DNA from: Nocardioides antri
GTDB taxonomy: Bacteria; Actinomycetota; Actinomycetes; Propionibacteriales; Nocardioidaceae
Length of the DNA stretch: 64,000 nt
Assembly: GCF_008373765.1 (NCBI RefSeq)
Contig: NZ_VUJW01000006.1
Span: 110,048 to 174,047 of the forward strand
Direction: 5' to 3'
Below, one piece after another: positions 32,664 through 42,474 of this stretch (within the stretch, counting starts at the first letter, position 1; every line of letters starts with the position of its first letter). The notes beneath the pieces are model-generated. The model was given only the letters and a program-made list of their open reading frames with translations, had not been told where the DNA came from and did no database searches. Position numbers and translations under genes: made by a program.

Positions 32664-34097
32664 GTGACCTCCACCTTCGCCGATCTCGGCGTGCCCACCG
32701 ACCTGCTCGCCGTCCTGACGGCCGACCAGATCACCGTTCCCACCCCGATCCAGGCGGCGACGCTGCCGGACTCGCTGGCCGGCCGTGACGTCCTCGGGCG
32801 TGGCCGCACCGGCTCCGGCAAGACCTACGCCTTCGGCCTCCCGCTGGTCGCGCGCCTCGCGCAGGCCGGTCGCCGTCCGGTGACCAAGCGGCCTCGCGCC
32901 CTGGTCCTGGCGCCCACCCGCGAGCTGGCCAGCCAGATCCACGCGACCATCAAGCCGCTCGCCGACGCGGCCGGCCTCAGCACGACGACCGTCTTCGGCG
33001 GCGTCGGCCAGGGCCCGCAGGTCAGCGCGCTGCGCCGCGGCGTCGACATCCTCATCGCCTGCCCCGGCCGGCTCGAGGACCTGATCCAACAGGGCCACTG
33101 CAGCCTCGCGGACGTCCAGATCACCGTGCTCGACGAGGCCGACCACATGGCCGACCTCGGCTTCCTGCCCGCCGTACGACGCCTGCTCGACCAGACGCCG
33201 AAGGGCGGTCAGCGGATGCTGTTCTCCGCGACCCTCGACGGCGCGATCAACGTGCTCGTGAAGCGGTTCCTCGCGAACCCCGCCGTGCACGAGGCCGACT
33301 CGGCGCAGTCGCCCGTCGCGAAGATGGACCACCACGTGCTGCACGTGAACCGTGAGCTGCGCCTGCAGGTCCTCCTCGACCTCGTGAGCGCTCCCGGCCG
33401 GACCGTCGTCTTCACCCGCACCAAGCACGGTGCGAAGGCCCTGGCCCGCCAGCTCAACAGCGCCGGCGTCCCCGCGGTCGACCTGCACGGCAACCTGAGC
33501 CAGGGTGCGCGCACCCGCAACATGGACGCCTTCCACAGCGGCCAGGCCACCACGCTGGTCGCCACCGACATCGCCGCGCGCGGCATCCACGTCGACGACG
33601 TCGCCCTGGTGATCCACGCGGACCCGCCGGCCGAGCACAAGGCCTACCTGCACCGCTCCGGCCGCACGGCCCGCGCTGGTGCCGCCGGCACGGTGATCAC
33701 GCTGATGACCGACGACCAGCGCGGCGACGTACGCGCTCTCACGCGGGCGGCCGGCATCAAGGCCACGACGACCCGCGTCGACAGCGCCGGCCACCCCGTG
33801 CTGAAGGACCTCGCTCCCGGCGAGCGCTCGCGTCCGGGCGGCCTCAAGACCGAGGTGACCACCACCTCCTCGGGCGGCGGTCGCTCGCGGCCGAAGTCCG
33901 GCGGTGCGCGGTCGGGCGCCAAGCCGCGCCCGAAGGCCGGCGCCCGCAGCGGTGCCGGCAGGTCCGGTGGCTCGGGCAACGGCGGCTCAGGCAACGGTGG
34001 CTCTGCCGGTGGAGGACGCCGGCGCAGCAGCCAGCGTCGGTCCGGCGGTAACGGCGGCGGCCACAGCGCCTCGACGTTCAGCTCCGGGCGCCGCTGA
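32664..34097 (+). CDS. DEAD-box ATP-dependent RNA helicase
   Basis: The 477-residue RhlE-like helicase has all core motifs: Q motif (TPIQAATLP), Walker A GRTGSGKT (47-54), PTRELASQ, DEAD in VLDEADHMADLG, SAT (FSATLDG), and motif VI HRSGRTARAG. About 100 C-terminal residues are Gly/Ser/Arg-rich (SGGGRSRPKSGGARS, RSGGSGNGGSGNGG) and would bind RNA non-specifically. The start is GTG, with a leader of about 165 bases after the monooxygenase gene and a TAGGCT -10 at 32531. Such long leaders are common for cold-inducible helicases, but no known element is recognised here. Confidence 0.95.
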   Translation: MTSTFADLGVPTDLLAVLTADQITVPTPIQAATLPDSLAGRDVLGRGRTGSGKTYAFGLPLVARLAQAGRRPVTKRPRALVLAPTRELASQIHATIKPLADAAGLSTTTVFGGVGQGPQVSALRRGVDILIACPGRLEDLIQQGHCSLADVQITVLDEADHMADLGFLPAVRRLLDQTPKGGQRMLFSATLDGAINVLVKRFLANPAVHEADSAQSPVAKMDHHVLHVNRELRLQVLLDLVSAPGRTVVFTRTKHGAKALARQLNSAGVPAVDLHGNLSQGARTRNMDAFHSGQATTLVATDIAARGIHVDDVALVIHADPPAEHKAYLHRSGRTARAGAAGTVITLMTDDQRGDVRALTRAAGIKATTTRVDSAGHPVLKDLAPGERSRPGGLKTEVTTTSSGGGRSRPKSGGARSGAKPRPKAGARSGAGRSGGSGNGGSGNGGSAGGGRRRSSQRRSGGNGGGHSASTFSSGRR

Positions 34098-34111
34098 TCC
34101 CGGGCTGACCC

Positions 34112-34852
34112 CTACCTCCGCGGGTTGCGGGCGGTCCGGGCGACGGCGGACTCGTAGGCCGTCACCAGGCCGCCGACCGAGAGCGGCTTCAGCCGCTCCA
34201 TGACCTCGCGGAAGTGCTCGGACCGGTCGTCGTCGTACAGCGGGGCGAGCTTGTCGCGGATGACCTCGTAGAGCTCCTTCGCCATCTGCTCGCCGTGCTC
34301 GCGGTAGACGGCCGCGGCCGCGACGGCGACCTCGCGCGGGAAGCCGAGCTCCAGCAGCCGGAGCCCGATCGCGAGCTGGTTGCCGGCGACGAGGTACGAC
34401 GCGTCGCGCCGCCGCAGCACGCCGAGGGCCTGAAGCGTCGCGACGTCCTCGTCCGACAGGCTGCGACCGGCCTTCCGCTCGAGCTGGGCGTGGTCCATCT
34501 CGACCGGGAGGTCGGACTGCCACGGCGCCAGCATCGTGCGCGCGAGCGCGATGTCCTCGGGCGTGGCCTCGTCGGGGATCCCGGCGACGTACCGCTCGAT
34601 GGCGGCCAGCGTGAAGCCGTGGCTCTGCAGCTCCTGGACGAGCTCGAGCCGCGCAACGTGCTCGGGCGTGTAGTAGCCGGACCGGCCGCGCCGCACGGGC
34701 GGAGGCAGCAGGCCCTTGGTCGTGTAGAACCGCACGGTCCGCACGCTCAGGCCGACCCGCTGGGTGAGCTCGTCGAGCGTCAGCAGACCCTCGGTGGCGC
34801 CGCTCTGCGCACCCGGTGTGACATCCGTCGCATGACCCTCTCCCTTGACCAT
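34112..34852 (-). CDS. MerR family regulator, divergent from fadA-fadB
   Basis: The 246-residue regulator has a MerR winged helix at about 22-92 (LLTLDELTQRVGLSVRTVRFY, RRGRSGYYTPEHVARLELVQEL) and a longer than usual C-terminal domain (about 150 residues) with no metal-binding Cys pair. The ligand is more likely an organic molecule such as an acyl-CoA. The ATG overlaps the operator TGACA-N7-TGTCA, so the gene is probably leaderless and autoregulated. The operator also faces fadA, and the same pattern precedes the racemase gene at 29,811. Confidence 0.88.
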   Translation of the reverse strand: MVKGEGHATDVTPGAQSGATEGLLTLDELTQRVGLSVRTVRFYTTKGLLPPPVRRGRSGYYTPEHVARLELVQELQSHGFTLAAIERYVAGIPDEATPEDIALARTMLAPWQSDLPVEMDHAQLERKAGRSLSDEDVATLQALGVLRRRDASYLVAGNQLAIGLRLLELGFPREVAVAAAAVYREHGEQMAKELYEVIRDKLAPLYDDDRSEHFREVMERLKPLSVGGLVTAYESAVARTARNPRR

Positions 34853-34868
34853 GACAGTAATAGTGTCA
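34852..34868. promoter_or_regulatory. TGACA-N7-TGTCA operator between merR and fadA
   Basis: TGACA-GTAATAG-TGTCA is a palindrome whose inner bases are also mostly symmetric. It begins at the merR start codon and lies 62 bp before the fadA ATG. TTGACC (34845) and CACAAT (34867) flank it on the plus strand as possible -35/-10 elements of fadA. Confidence 0.62.
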
Positions 34869-34930
34869 CAATCGGGTCAGCGACCTTTGAAGCGCGCTGA
34901 CGCGCGCGTTCCCGAATCCCAAGGACGGTC

Positions 34931-36142
34931 ATGGCAGAAGCATTCGTGTACGACCACCTCCGCACCCCCCGCGGCAGGGGCAAGGCGACCGGCACCCTCC
35001 ACGAGGTGAAGCCCGTCGACCTCGCTGTTGGTCTCCTCAACGAGCTCGAGGTGCGCAACCCCGGCCTCGACACCCACCGCGTCGACGACGTCATCCTCGG
35101 CGTCGTGAGCCCGGTGGCCGACCAGGGCGGCGACATCGCCAAGACGGCGGCGCTGGCCGCCGGCTACCCCGAGACCGTCGCGGGCGTGCAGCTCAACCGC
35201 TTCTGCGCCTCCGGCCTCGAGGCCGTCAACCAGGCCGCCGGCCGCGTGCGCGGTGGCTTCGAGGACCTGATCGTCGCCGGTGGCGTCGAGTCGATGAGCC
35301 GGGTGCCGATGGGCTCCGACGGTGGCGCCTGGGCCCAGGACCCGGCCACCGCTCTGAAGACCAGCTTCGTCCCGCAGGGCATCGGCGCCGACCTGATCGC
35401 CACGATCGAGGGCTGGAACCGCGAGGACGTCGACGCGTACGCCGCCGAGTCGCACCACCGCGCCGCCAAGGCGTGGGCGAACGGCTACTTCGAGGGCGCC
35501 GTCGTACCGGTCAAGGACATCAACGGCATCACCGTGCTCGACCGTGACGAGACGGTCCGCCCGGACACCTCGGTCGAGGGCCTCGCCGGTCTCAAGCCGA
35601 GCTTCGCCCAGATCGGCGCGGACGCCGGCTTCGACAACGTGGCGCTCGAGAAGTACCACTGGGTCGAGAAGATCAACCACGTCCACCACGCCGGCAACAG
35701 CTCCGGCATCGTGGACGGCGCCGCTCTGACCCTGATCGGCAGCGAGCAGGTCGGCCAGGACCTCGGCCTGACCCCGCGGGCGCGGATCCTCGCGACCGCC
35801 GTGTCGGGTGCCGACCCGGTGATCATGCTGACCGGTCCGGCCCCGGCCGCGCGCAAGGCGCTGGCCAAGGCCGGCCTCGAGGTCGGCGACATCGACCTGT
35901 TCGAGATCAACGAGGCGTTCGCCGCCGTCGCGATGCGGTTCATGCGCGACATGGGCATCAGCCACGACATCACCAACGTCAACGGCGGCGCGATCGCCAT
36001 GGGCCACCCGCTCGGCGCGACCGGCGCGATGATCCTCGGCACGCTGATCGACGAGCTCGAGCGGCGCGACCTGCGCCGCGGCCTCGCCACGCTCTGCGTC
36101 GGCGGAGGCATGGGCATCGCCACCATCATCGAGCGCGTCTGA
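34931..36142 (+). CDS. fadA: acetyl-CoA C-acyltransferase (thiolase), FadA
   Basis: The 403-residue thiolase cleaves 3-ketoacyl-CoA with CoA, the last step of beta-oxidation. The acylated Cys is Cys92 in [15 protein letters not shown], the catalytic His is in [10 protein letters not shown] (about 359) and the second Cys in LCVGGGMG (about 389). All are intact. CAAGGACGG lies just before the ATG. fadB follows 36 bp later, and together they form a trifunctional beta-oxidation complex in the usual FadA-FadB order for actinobacteria. Control by the divergent MerR regulator is inferred from the shared operator. Confidence 0.96.
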   Translation: MAEAFVYDHLRTPRGRGKATGTLHEVKPVDLAVGLLNELEVRNPGLDTHRVDDVILGVVSPVADQGGDIAKTAALAAGYPETVAGVQLNRFCASGLEAVNQAAGRVRGGFEDLIVAGGVESMSRVPMGSDGGAWAQDPATALKTSFVPQGIGADLIATIEGWNREDVDAYAAESHHRAAKAWANGYFEGAVVPVKDINGITVLDRDETVRPDTSVEGLAGLKPSFAQIGADAGFDNVALEKYHWVEKINHVHHAGNSSGIVDGAALTLIGSEQVGQDLGLTPRARILATAVSGADPVIMLTGPAPAARKALAKAGLEVGDIDLFEINEAFAAVAMRFMRDMGISHDITNVNGGAIAMGHPLGATGAMILGTLIDELERRDLRRGLATLCVGGGMGIATIIERV

Positions 36143-36178
36143 CGCTGGACACCGAGACAGGACTGGAACCACACACTG

Positions 36179-38383
36179 ATGAGCACTGACACTCAGACCG
36201 CTGTGCGCTACGAGCGGGACTCCGACGGCATCGTCACCCTGACGCTGGACGACCCCAACCAGAGCGCCAACACGATGAACGAGCTCTACCGCTCCTCCAT
36301 GGAGGCCGCGGTCGAGCGCCTGTACAGCGAACACGGCGACGACGACGGCGCTATCAAGGGCGTCGTGATCGCCAGCGCGAAGAAGACCTTCTTCGCCGGC
36401 GGCGACCTCAAGCTGATGACCCAGACGACCAAGGAGAACGCCCCCGAGGTGTTCGCCCTCGCCGAGAGCATCAAGGCCGCCCTGCGGCGCCTCGAGCTGT
36501 TCCCCAAGCCGGTCGTCGCCGCCATCAACGGCGCCGCCCTCGGCGGCGGCCTCGAGATCTGCCTGGCCGCGAACCACCGGATCGCCGTCGACGACCGCAG
36601 CGTCAAGGTCGGCCTGCCCGAGGCCAGCCTTGGCCTGCTCCCGGGCGGTGGCGGCGTCACCCGCACCGTGCGGATGTTCGGCATCCAGTCGGCGCTGATG
36701 GACTTCCTGCTCCAGGGCACGCAGTTCGACCCGCAGAAGGCCAAGGACAAGGGCCTCGTCAACGAGCTGGTCGCGAGCCGTGAGGAGCTGGTCCCTGCTG
36801 CGAAGGCGTGGATCAAGGCCAACCCGGACGCGTCCGCCCAGCCGTGGGACGCCCCCGGCTACAAGATGCCCGGCGGCAGCCCGAAGTCCCCGGCTCTCGC
36901 CGCGTTCCTCCCGGCGTTCCCGGCGCTCCTGCGCCAGCAGCTGAAGGGTGCGGACTACCCGGCGCAGAAGGCGATCCTGTCGGCCGCGATCGAGGGCGCA
37001 TCCGTCGACTTCGACACCGCCTCGCGAATCGAGTCGCGCTACCTCACCAACCTGGTGGTCAACCAGAACTCGAAGAACATGATCCAGGCGTTCTTCTTCG
37101 ACCTCCAGGCGATCAACTCCGGCTCGCTCCGCCCGCAGGGCATCGAACCGTGGAAGGCCACGAAGGTCGGCGTGCTCGGCGCGGGCATGATGGGCGCGGG
37201 CATCGCCTACGTCTGCGCCAAGGCCGGCATGGAGGTCGTCCTCAAGGACGTCGCAATCGAGAACGCCGAGAAGGGCAAGGCGTACTCCGAGGGCATCCTC
37301 GACAAGGCGATCAGCCGCGGCAAGTCGACCGAGGAGAAGAAGGCCGAGCTGCTCGGCCGGATCAAGCCGACCGCCGACCCGGCCGACCTCACCGGCTGCG
37401 ACCTGGTGATCGAGGCGGTGTTCGAGGACCCGTCCCTGAAGGCGAAGGTCTTCGCCGAGGTGGCGCCGTACGTCAACAAGGACGCGCTCCTCTGCTCGAA
37501 CACCTCGACGCTGCCGATCACCGAGCTCGCTGACGGTGTCGACCGGCCGGCCGACTTCATCGGCCTCCACTTCTTCTCCCCCGTGGACAAGATGCCGCTG
37601 GTCGAGATCATCACCGGCAAGGAGACCTCGGACGAGGCGCTGGCCAAGGCCTACGACGTGGTCCAGCAGATCCGGAAGACCCCGATCGTCGTCAACGACA
37701 GCCGTGGCTTCTACACCTCGCGCGTCATCGGCTACATGGTCAACGAGGGCATGGCGATGCTCGCGGAGGGCGTGGCGCCGTACTCCATCGAGCGCGCCAC
37801 CACCATGGCCGGCTACCCGGCGCCGGTGCTCCAGCTGTCCGACGAGCTCAACCTCGAGCTGATGGCGAAGATCGCCAAGGCCACCAAGGAGGGTGAGCTC
37901 GCCGCGGGTCACGAGTACGTCGAGCACCCCGGCATCGCGGTCGTCCACAAGATGCTCGAGGCCGGTCGTGCCGGTCGCCTCCGTGGCGCGGGCTTCTACG
38001 ACTACGAGGACGGCAAGCGCGGCTCGATCTGGGCCGGGCTCGCCGACCTGTTCCCCGTCGCCGCGGAGCAGATCCCGCTCGAGGACATCAAGGACCGGAT
38101 GCTGTTCGCCGAGGCACTCGAGACCGCGAAGTGCTTCGAGGAGGGCGTCATCACCTCGGCGGCCGCCGCGAACATCGGCTCGATCATGGGCATCGGCTTC
38201 CCGCCGAACACCGGTGGTGCCGCCCAGTTCATGACCGGCTACGAGGACAAGTCGACCGGCGAGGTCGGTCTCGACGCGTTCCTGAAGCGGGCCGACGAGC
38301 TGGCCGCCAAGTACGGCGACCGGTTCCAGGCCACCCCGTGGCTGCGTGAGCTCGCCGCCTCGGGTGGGTCCTTCCCCGCCTGA
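36179..38383 (+). CDS. fadB: 3-hydroxyacyl-CoA dehydrogenase/enoyl-CoA hydratase, FadB
   Basis: The 734-residue bifunctional enzyme has an N-terminal crotonase domain (about 10-200, oxyanion-hole AGGDLKLM and [11 protein letters not shown], catalytic Glu in [14 protein letters not shown]). Its NAD-binding 3-hydroxyacyl-CoA dehydrogenase domain starts at about 325 ([15 protein letters not shown]). The C-terminal 3HCDH domain follows ([15 protein letters not shown] with its catalytic His, then [10 protein letters not shown]). It hydrates 2-enoyl-CoA and oxidises the L-3-hydroxyacyl-CoA product, feeding the upstream thiolase. A strong hairpin terminator follows the stop. Confidence 0.96.
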   Translation: MSTDTQTAVRYERDSDGIVTLTLDDPNQSANTMNELYRSSMEAAVERLYSEHGDDDGAIKGVVIASAKKTFFAGGDLKLMTQTTKENAPEVFALAESIKAALRRLELFPKPVVAAINGAALGGGLEICLAANHRIAVDDRSVKVGLPEASLGLLPGGGGVTRTVRMFGIQSALMDFLLQGTQFDPQKAKDKGLVNELVASREELVPAAKAWIKANPDASAQPWDAPGYKMPGGSPKSPALAAFLPAFPALLRQQLKGADYPAQKAILSAAIEGASVDFDTASRIESRYLTNLVVNQNSKNMIQAFFFDLQAINSGSLRPQGIEPWKATKVGVLGAGMMGAGIAYVCAKAGMEVVLKDVAIENAEKGKAYSEGILDKAISRGKSTEEKKAELLGRIKPTADPADLTGCDLVIEAVFEDPSLKAKVFAEVAPYVNKDALLCSNTSTLPITELADGVDRPADFIGLHFFSPVDKMPLVEIITGKETSDEALAKAYDVVQQIRKTPIVVNDSRGFYTSRVIGYMVNEGMAMLAEGVAPYSIERATTMAGYPAPVLQLSDELNLELMAKIAKATKEGELAAGHEYVEHPGIAVVHKMLEAGRAGRLRGAGFYDYEDGKRGSIWAGLADLFPVAAEQIPLEDIKDRMLFAEALETAKCFEEGVITSAAAANIGSIMGIGFPPNTGGAAQFMTGYEDKSTGEVGLDAFLKRADELAAKYGDRFQATPWLRELAASGGSFPA

Positions 38384-38396
38384 TCCTGTTTCACCT

Positions 38397-38430
38397 CCGA
38401 GGGCCCGTCGCTTCTGCGGCGGGCCCTCGG
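38397..38430 (+). terminator. hairpin terminator after fadB
   Basis: Arms of 15 bases (CCGAGGGCCCGTCGC with GCGGCGGGCCCTCGG, one internal mismatch) enclose the loop TTCT. A TTTT follows 14 bases later. The core resembles the hairpin after the M28 peptidase gene. Confidence 0.75.
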
Positions 38431-38537
38431 GCGTGACGGGAAGTTTTCCGGTTCTGGGGATTCCCATCCGCGAAAGTCCGGCTTAGGGTCGCCGACGTGG
38501 GCGGCTCGGGTGCCGTCTCGGGACAAGGGAGTTCTCT

Positions 38538-40028
38538 GTGATCTCAGTACGTCGTGCTGTCGCGCTGTCGGCAGCGATCGGTTTGACCTCGGTGGGGCTG
38601 GCTTCGGCGTCCACCGCCCCCGGACAGGCCGCGGAGGCCAGGTGCGGGCAGGCCAACAGCTCGTTGGAGCAGGTCCTCGAGTGCGTGACGCTCAAGGGCG
38701 TGATGAAGCACCAGAAGGTGTTCGCGGAGATCGCGGCCGCCCACGGTGGCAACCGGGCGGCCGGAACCCCGGGCTATGACGCGTCGGCCGACTACGTCGC
38801 GCAGCGGATGACCAAGGCGGGCTACGTCGTGACCCGGCAGCAGTTCGACTTCCACGCGTTCGAGGAGGTCGGGCCCTCGGCGCTGCAGCAGACCAGCCCC
38901 GACGCGGTGACCTACACCGAGGACACCGACTTCGCAGCGACGCCGCACTCCGAGCCGGGTGACGTCACCGCGCCGGTGACCCCGGTCGACGTCGCCCTCG
39001 GGCTCGGCAACGCCTCGACCAGCGGCTGCGAGGCGGCGGACTTCGCCGGCTTCCCGGCCGGCAACATCGCGCTGATCCAGCGCGGTGTCTGCACCTTCGA
39101 GATCAAGGCCGAGAACGCCGCCGCCGCCGGTGCCTCCGGCGTCATCTTCTTCAACCAGGGCAACACCTCCGACGCGGGCCGGCAGGGCATCCCGGCTGTC
39201 ACGCTGGGCAACGGCTACACGGGAGGCCTGCCGGCGGTCAGCACGACGTACGCCCTCGGCGCGGAGCTCTCCCAGATCTCCGGCCTGCGGATGCGCGTCT
39301 TCGCCAACGTCAGCCGGGTCGCGAGCGTGACCGAGAACGTCATCGCCGAGTCCCGCGGTGGCGACCCGGACAACGTGATCATGGCGGGCGCGCACCTCGA
39401 CTCGGTCCCCGAGGGCGCGGGCATCAACGACAACGGCTCCGGCTCGAGCGGCCTCCTCACCGTCGCCGAGCAGGTGGCGAAGCTCAACCTGCCCAACAAG
39501 GTGCGGTTCGCCTGGTGGGGTGCCGAGGAGGGCGGTCTCGTCGGCTCGACGCACTACGTCAACACCCTGACGCCGGCAGAGCGATCCGACATCGAGATGT
39601 ACCTCAACTTCGACATGATCGGCTCGCCCAACTACGGCCTGTTCATCTACGACGGCGACGGCTCGGCCTTCGGCCTCACCGGCCCGGCGGGGTCCGACGA
39701 CATCGAGGCGCTGTTCGAGCGCTACTACGCCGATGTCGCCGGTGTCCCGTCCGAGCCGACCGCGTTCTCGGGTCGCTCCGACTACCAGGCCTTCATCCTC
39801 AACGGCATCCCCGCCGGCGGTCTCTTCACCGGAGCCGAGGTGCCCAAGACGGCGGCCCAGGTGGCGAAGTGGGGCGGCACCGCGGGCGTCGCCTACGACC
39901 CCTGCTACCACTCCGCCTGCGACGGTCTGGCCAACCTCAGCCACGAGGCCCTCGCGATCAACGCCGACGCCATCGCCTACGTGGTCTACCTCTACGCATC
40001 CGGCGGCGAGGTGATCAACGCCGGCTGA
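38538..40028 (+). CDS. secreted M28 family zinc aminopeptidase with PA domain
   Basis: The 496-residue secreted enzyme has a signal peptide (about 1-32, ending GQAAEA), a protease-associated insert at about 120-250 (FAGFPAGNIALIQRGVCTFEIKA, split), then the M28 catalytic core. Metal ligands and catalytic residues are in AGAHLDSVPEG, INDNGSGSSG, WWGAEEGGLVGS and NFDMIGSPNYG; the last His is in CYHSACD. It should release N-terminal amino acids outside the cell, like Streptomyces griseus aminopeptidase. GTG is chosen with AAGGGAG 6 bases upstream. It is a monocistronic unit between two hairpins. Confidence 0.93.
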   Translation: MISVRRAVALSAAIGLTSVGLASASTAPGQAAEARCGQANSSLEQVLECVTLKGVMKHQKVFAEIAAAHGGNRAAGTPGYDASADYVAQRMTKAGYVVTRQQFDFHAFEEVGPSALQQTSPDAVTYTEDTDFAATPHSEPGDVTAPVTPVDVALGLGNASTSGCEAADFAGFPAGNIALIQRGVCTFEIKAENAAAAGASGVIFFNQGNTSDAGRQGIPAVTLGNGYTGGLPAVSTTYALGAELSQISGLRMRVFANVSRVASVTENVIAESRGGDPDNVIMAGAHLDSVPEGAGINDNGSGSSGLLTVAEQVAKLNLPNKVRFAWWGAEEGGLVGSTHYVNTLTPAERSDIEMYLNFDMIGSPNYGLFIYDGDGSAFGLTGPAGSDDIEALFERYYADVAGVPSEPTAFSGRSDYQAFILNGIPAGGLFTGAEVPKTAAQVAKWGGTAGVAYDPCYHSACDGLANLSHEALAINADAIAYVVYLYASGGEVINAG

Positions 40029-40046
40029 CCCGACCCGTAGGACACC

Positions 40047-40078
40047 AGAGGGCTCGTCGCTGCTGCGGCGGGCTCTCT
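40047..40078 (+). terminator. hairpin terminator after the M28 peptidase gene
   Basis: AGAGGGCTCGTCGC and GCGGCGGGCTCTCT (14-base arms, one mismatch) enclose TGCT, 19 bp after the stop. Confidence 0.75.
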
Positions 40079-40126
40079 GTCGTCCTTCGTCGAATCGGCC
40101 CACCACGGGTCCCGAATCAACGGGGA

Positions 40127-41095
40127 TCAGGCATCGGCGGGGGCGGTGACAGGTGCGTCGTCCCTCCGCAGGAACCGCCGCACCAGGAGCCAGAGAGGAC
40201 CGCCGATGAGGAGGAGCACGACGGCGAAGGGGAGGACCTGGCCGGTCAGGGTGGCGACGTCGGTGCCGAAGGACTTCAGCGCGTCCCAACCGTTCGAGAG
40301 GCCGGCGAGGAAGCCGGACTCCTCGGGCTCGTCCTTCTTCTCCTTCTTCTTCTCCGGCGGGGGGAGCGAGATGTTGACGGTGATGGTCGACATCGACGTC
40401 TGGTTCTGGAGGTAGTCCAGCCGCTGCTCGAGCGAGTCGAGGTCGGCCTGGCGTCGGGTGAGCTGGCCCTCGATCCGGATGATGTCGCTGATCGACTGGG
40501 CGCGGTCGAGCAGGAACTCGACGCGGCGGAGGCTACGACGCTGGGCGCGGATCCGGACCTGGGTGTCGATGACCTTGGTGGTGACGTCCTCGGAGCCGGA
40601 GCTCGACGACTGCAGGTCCGCCGCCTGCTCGAGGTCGGCGAGGGCGGCTGTGAAGTCGTCGACCGGGATCCGCAGCAGCAGGCGCGCGGTCTTCAGCTCG
40701 CCCTCGTCGTTGGTCGTCGTCTCCCGCTCGGTGATCTCGCCGAAGTACCGGTCGGTGATCTCCTGGACGTCCACCACAGCTGCCTCGACGTCGTCGCTCT
40801 CGAGCGAGACGTTTCCCTTCGCGATCAGCTTGCGGTCGGACTCGACCGGCTCGGCCGCGGACTCGAACTGCGCGTTCAACGCGGAGTCGTCGAGCGCGTC
40901 GTTCGCCTCCGCCTCCCTGAGAGCAGGGCCGTCCAGGTCGGTCGGCGCCTCCGCCGACTCGTCCCCGGCCCCTTCGAACGAGCCCGACGGCCGGCCGTCC
41001 TCGTCCCCCGACGAAGTGCATCCCGAGGCCGCGAGCAGTGCGGCGACCAGCGCCAGGAGAAGCCGGGAAGGACGACGACGCGCGGCAGGCCTCAT
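40127..41095 (-). CDS. DUF4349 family lipoprotein
   Basis: The 322-residue protein has a lipoprotein signal (MRPAARRRPSRLLLALVAAL, lipobox LAASGC) and an acidic linker. Its DUF4349 domain (about 90-285) includes RKLIAKGNVSLESDDV, a coiled coil (RRQADLDSLEQRLDYLQNQ) and TITVNISLPPP. One C-terminal membrane helix (VLPFAVVLLLIGGPLWLLV) and a basic tail follow. It would therefore be anchored at both ends. The function of DUF4349 is unknown. It lies 40 bp downstream of the MocR regulator gene on the same strand. Confidence 0.88.
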   Translation of the reverse strand: MRPAARRRPSRLLLALVAALLAASGCTSSGDEDGRPSGSFEGAGDESAEAPTDLDGPALREAEANDALDDSALNAQFESAAEPVESDRKLIAKGNVSLESDDVEAAVVDVQEITDRYFGEITERETTTNDEGELKTARLLLRIPVDDFTAALADLEQAADLQSSSSGSEDVTTKVIDTQVRIRAQRRSLRRVEFLLDRAQSISDIIRIEGQLTRRQADLDSLEQRLDYLQNQTSMSTITVNISLPPPEKKKEKKDEPEESGFLAGLSNGWDALKSFGTDVATLTGQVLPFAVVLLLIGGPLWLLVRRFLRRDDAPVTAPADA

Positions 41096-41135
41096 ATGTG
41101 TACGACGGCAGCCGGGGTCCGATCGGTTCCGCGGG

Positions 41136-42461
41136 TCAGACAGCGACGGCTGCCGCGGCGAGCGCGGTCGCCACGTCGGCGGCGTCGTCCGGCGACACCA
41201 GCCCCGAGGTGACCCGCACGAACGGCTCGCCGTCGACGGCGAGGAACGGGCTGCTGCCGGCGACCCGGATGCCGGACGCCGCGAGGTGCAGCAGTGCCGC
41301 CCGCTCCTCCCGGACCGGCAGCCACAGGTTGATGCCGTCCGGTACGGCGACGTGGACGCCCAGTGCGACCAGGGCACCGGCCAGCGTCCGCTGCCGCGCC
41401 ATGTACTGCCGCCGCGCCTCGCCCACCTCGTCGAGCGACTGCGAGCTGGTGAGCAGGTCGAGCAGGATCGTCTGCACCATCCGCGACGTCCAGGCCGGTC
41501 CGAGCATCCGGCGGGCGACGATCCGGTCGACGATCGCGGCGGGCCCACCCAGTGCGGCGATCCGCAGGTCGGGACCGTGCGACTTGGAGAACGACCGCAC
41601 GTGCACCACCCGGTCCGGCAGCCAGTGGCCGAGGCTCACGTCGGGTGATACCGAGATGCCGGAGGAGTGGTCGTCCTCGACGATCCACGGCACGTCCGCA
41701 CGTCTCCGGCGCAGCACCCGGACCAGCTGCTGCGCCCGGGCCTGGGTCATCGAGACGCCGGTCGGGTTGTGGGCGCGCGGCTGGAGCACGACGGCGACCG
41801 GCCGGGCGTCGAGCGCGCGCCGCAGGGACTCCGGCGTGACGCCGGACCCGTCGAGCGCGACCGGCACGACCTCGGCGCCGAGCGCCTCGACCAGGTCGAA
41901 GAACGGCGGGAAGCCGGGGGACTCGAGCACCACGCGGTCGCCGTACGACGCAACCTGTTCGAGCATGCGCGCCACGCCGTCGGTCGCGCCGTCGACCACC
42001 GTGATCGCCTCGGTCTCGTAGGGCCAGGACGCGAGCAGCACCTCACGCAGCTCCGGCAGCACCGGCTCCTCCTGGTAGGCGAGGGTCCCCGCCCGCTGGG
42101 AGACGCGGTGGAGCGCCGGCCCGAGGTCCGGCAGCAGCGTCGGGTCGGGCGTTCCGCGCGAGAGGTCGAGCCGCAGCCCGTCCGGGCCCGCGCCGACGAG
42201 GCCGCGCTGCCGCGGTGACAGCCAGGGCGTCGGGGTGTCGCGGACGTAGGTGCCGGCGCGGCCCCGCGACACCACCAGGCCGGTACGACGCAGCGCCTGC
42301 CACGCCGCGGAGACGGTCGCCGGGGACACCCCCAGCTCGGCGGCGACGTCGCGGACCGTCGGCAGCCGATCGCCGGGTGCGAGGTCGCCGGCGCGCACCG
42401 CGCGGCTGAACGCACCCGCGATGCCCTGCGGGGTGCGATCGGCGATCGTCGAGAGATCCAT
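41136..42461 (-). CDS. MocR-type GntR/aminotransferase-like regulator
   Basis: The 441-residue regulator is a fusion of an N-terminal GntR winged helix (about 8-75: LPTVRDVAAELGVSPATVSAAW) with a fold-type I aminotransferase domain (about 95-440). The PLP lysine is Lys293 in RSFSKSHGPDLR; HNPTG (231-235) and VEDDHSSG (261-268) also line the cofactor site. It is likely a regulator rather than a transaminase, like GabR, which senses GABA as a PLP adduct. It is divergent from the pyrimidine/beta-alanine cluster with 100 bp between starts, so beta-alanine is an attractive effector. Confidence 0.92.
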   Translation of the reverse strand: MDLSTIADRTPQGIAGAFSRAVRAGDLAPGDRLPTVRDVAAELGVSPATVSAAWQALRRTGLVVSRGRAGTYVRDTPTPWLSPRQRGLVGAGPDGLRLDLSRGTPDPTLLPDLGPALHRVSQRAGTLAYQEEPVLPELREVLLASWPYETEAITVVDGATDGVARMLEQVASYGDRVVLESPGFPPFFDLVEALGAEVVPVALDGSGVTPESLRRALDARPVAVVLQPRAHNPTGVSMTQARAQQLVRVLRRRRADVPWIVEDDHSSGISVSPDVSLGHWLPDRVVHVRSFSKSHGPDLRIAALGGPAAIVDRIVARRMLGPAWTSRMVQTILLDLLTSSQSLDEVGEARRQYMARQRTLAGALVALGVHVAVPDGINLWLPVREERAALLHLAASGIRVAGSSPFLAVDGEPFVRVTSGLVSPDDAADVATALAAAAVAV

Positions 42462-42474
42462 GTGGCCCCAACCC

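Noticed and set aside
34877-38467. Open frame of nearly 1,200 codons on the minus strand opposite fadA and fadB
   Set aside because: It is a mirror of two well-defined beta-oxidation genes with intact catalytic motifs. High GC at third positions keeps the antisense frame open, and its composition (many Arg, Asp, Gly, Val, Leu without domain order) is not protein-like.
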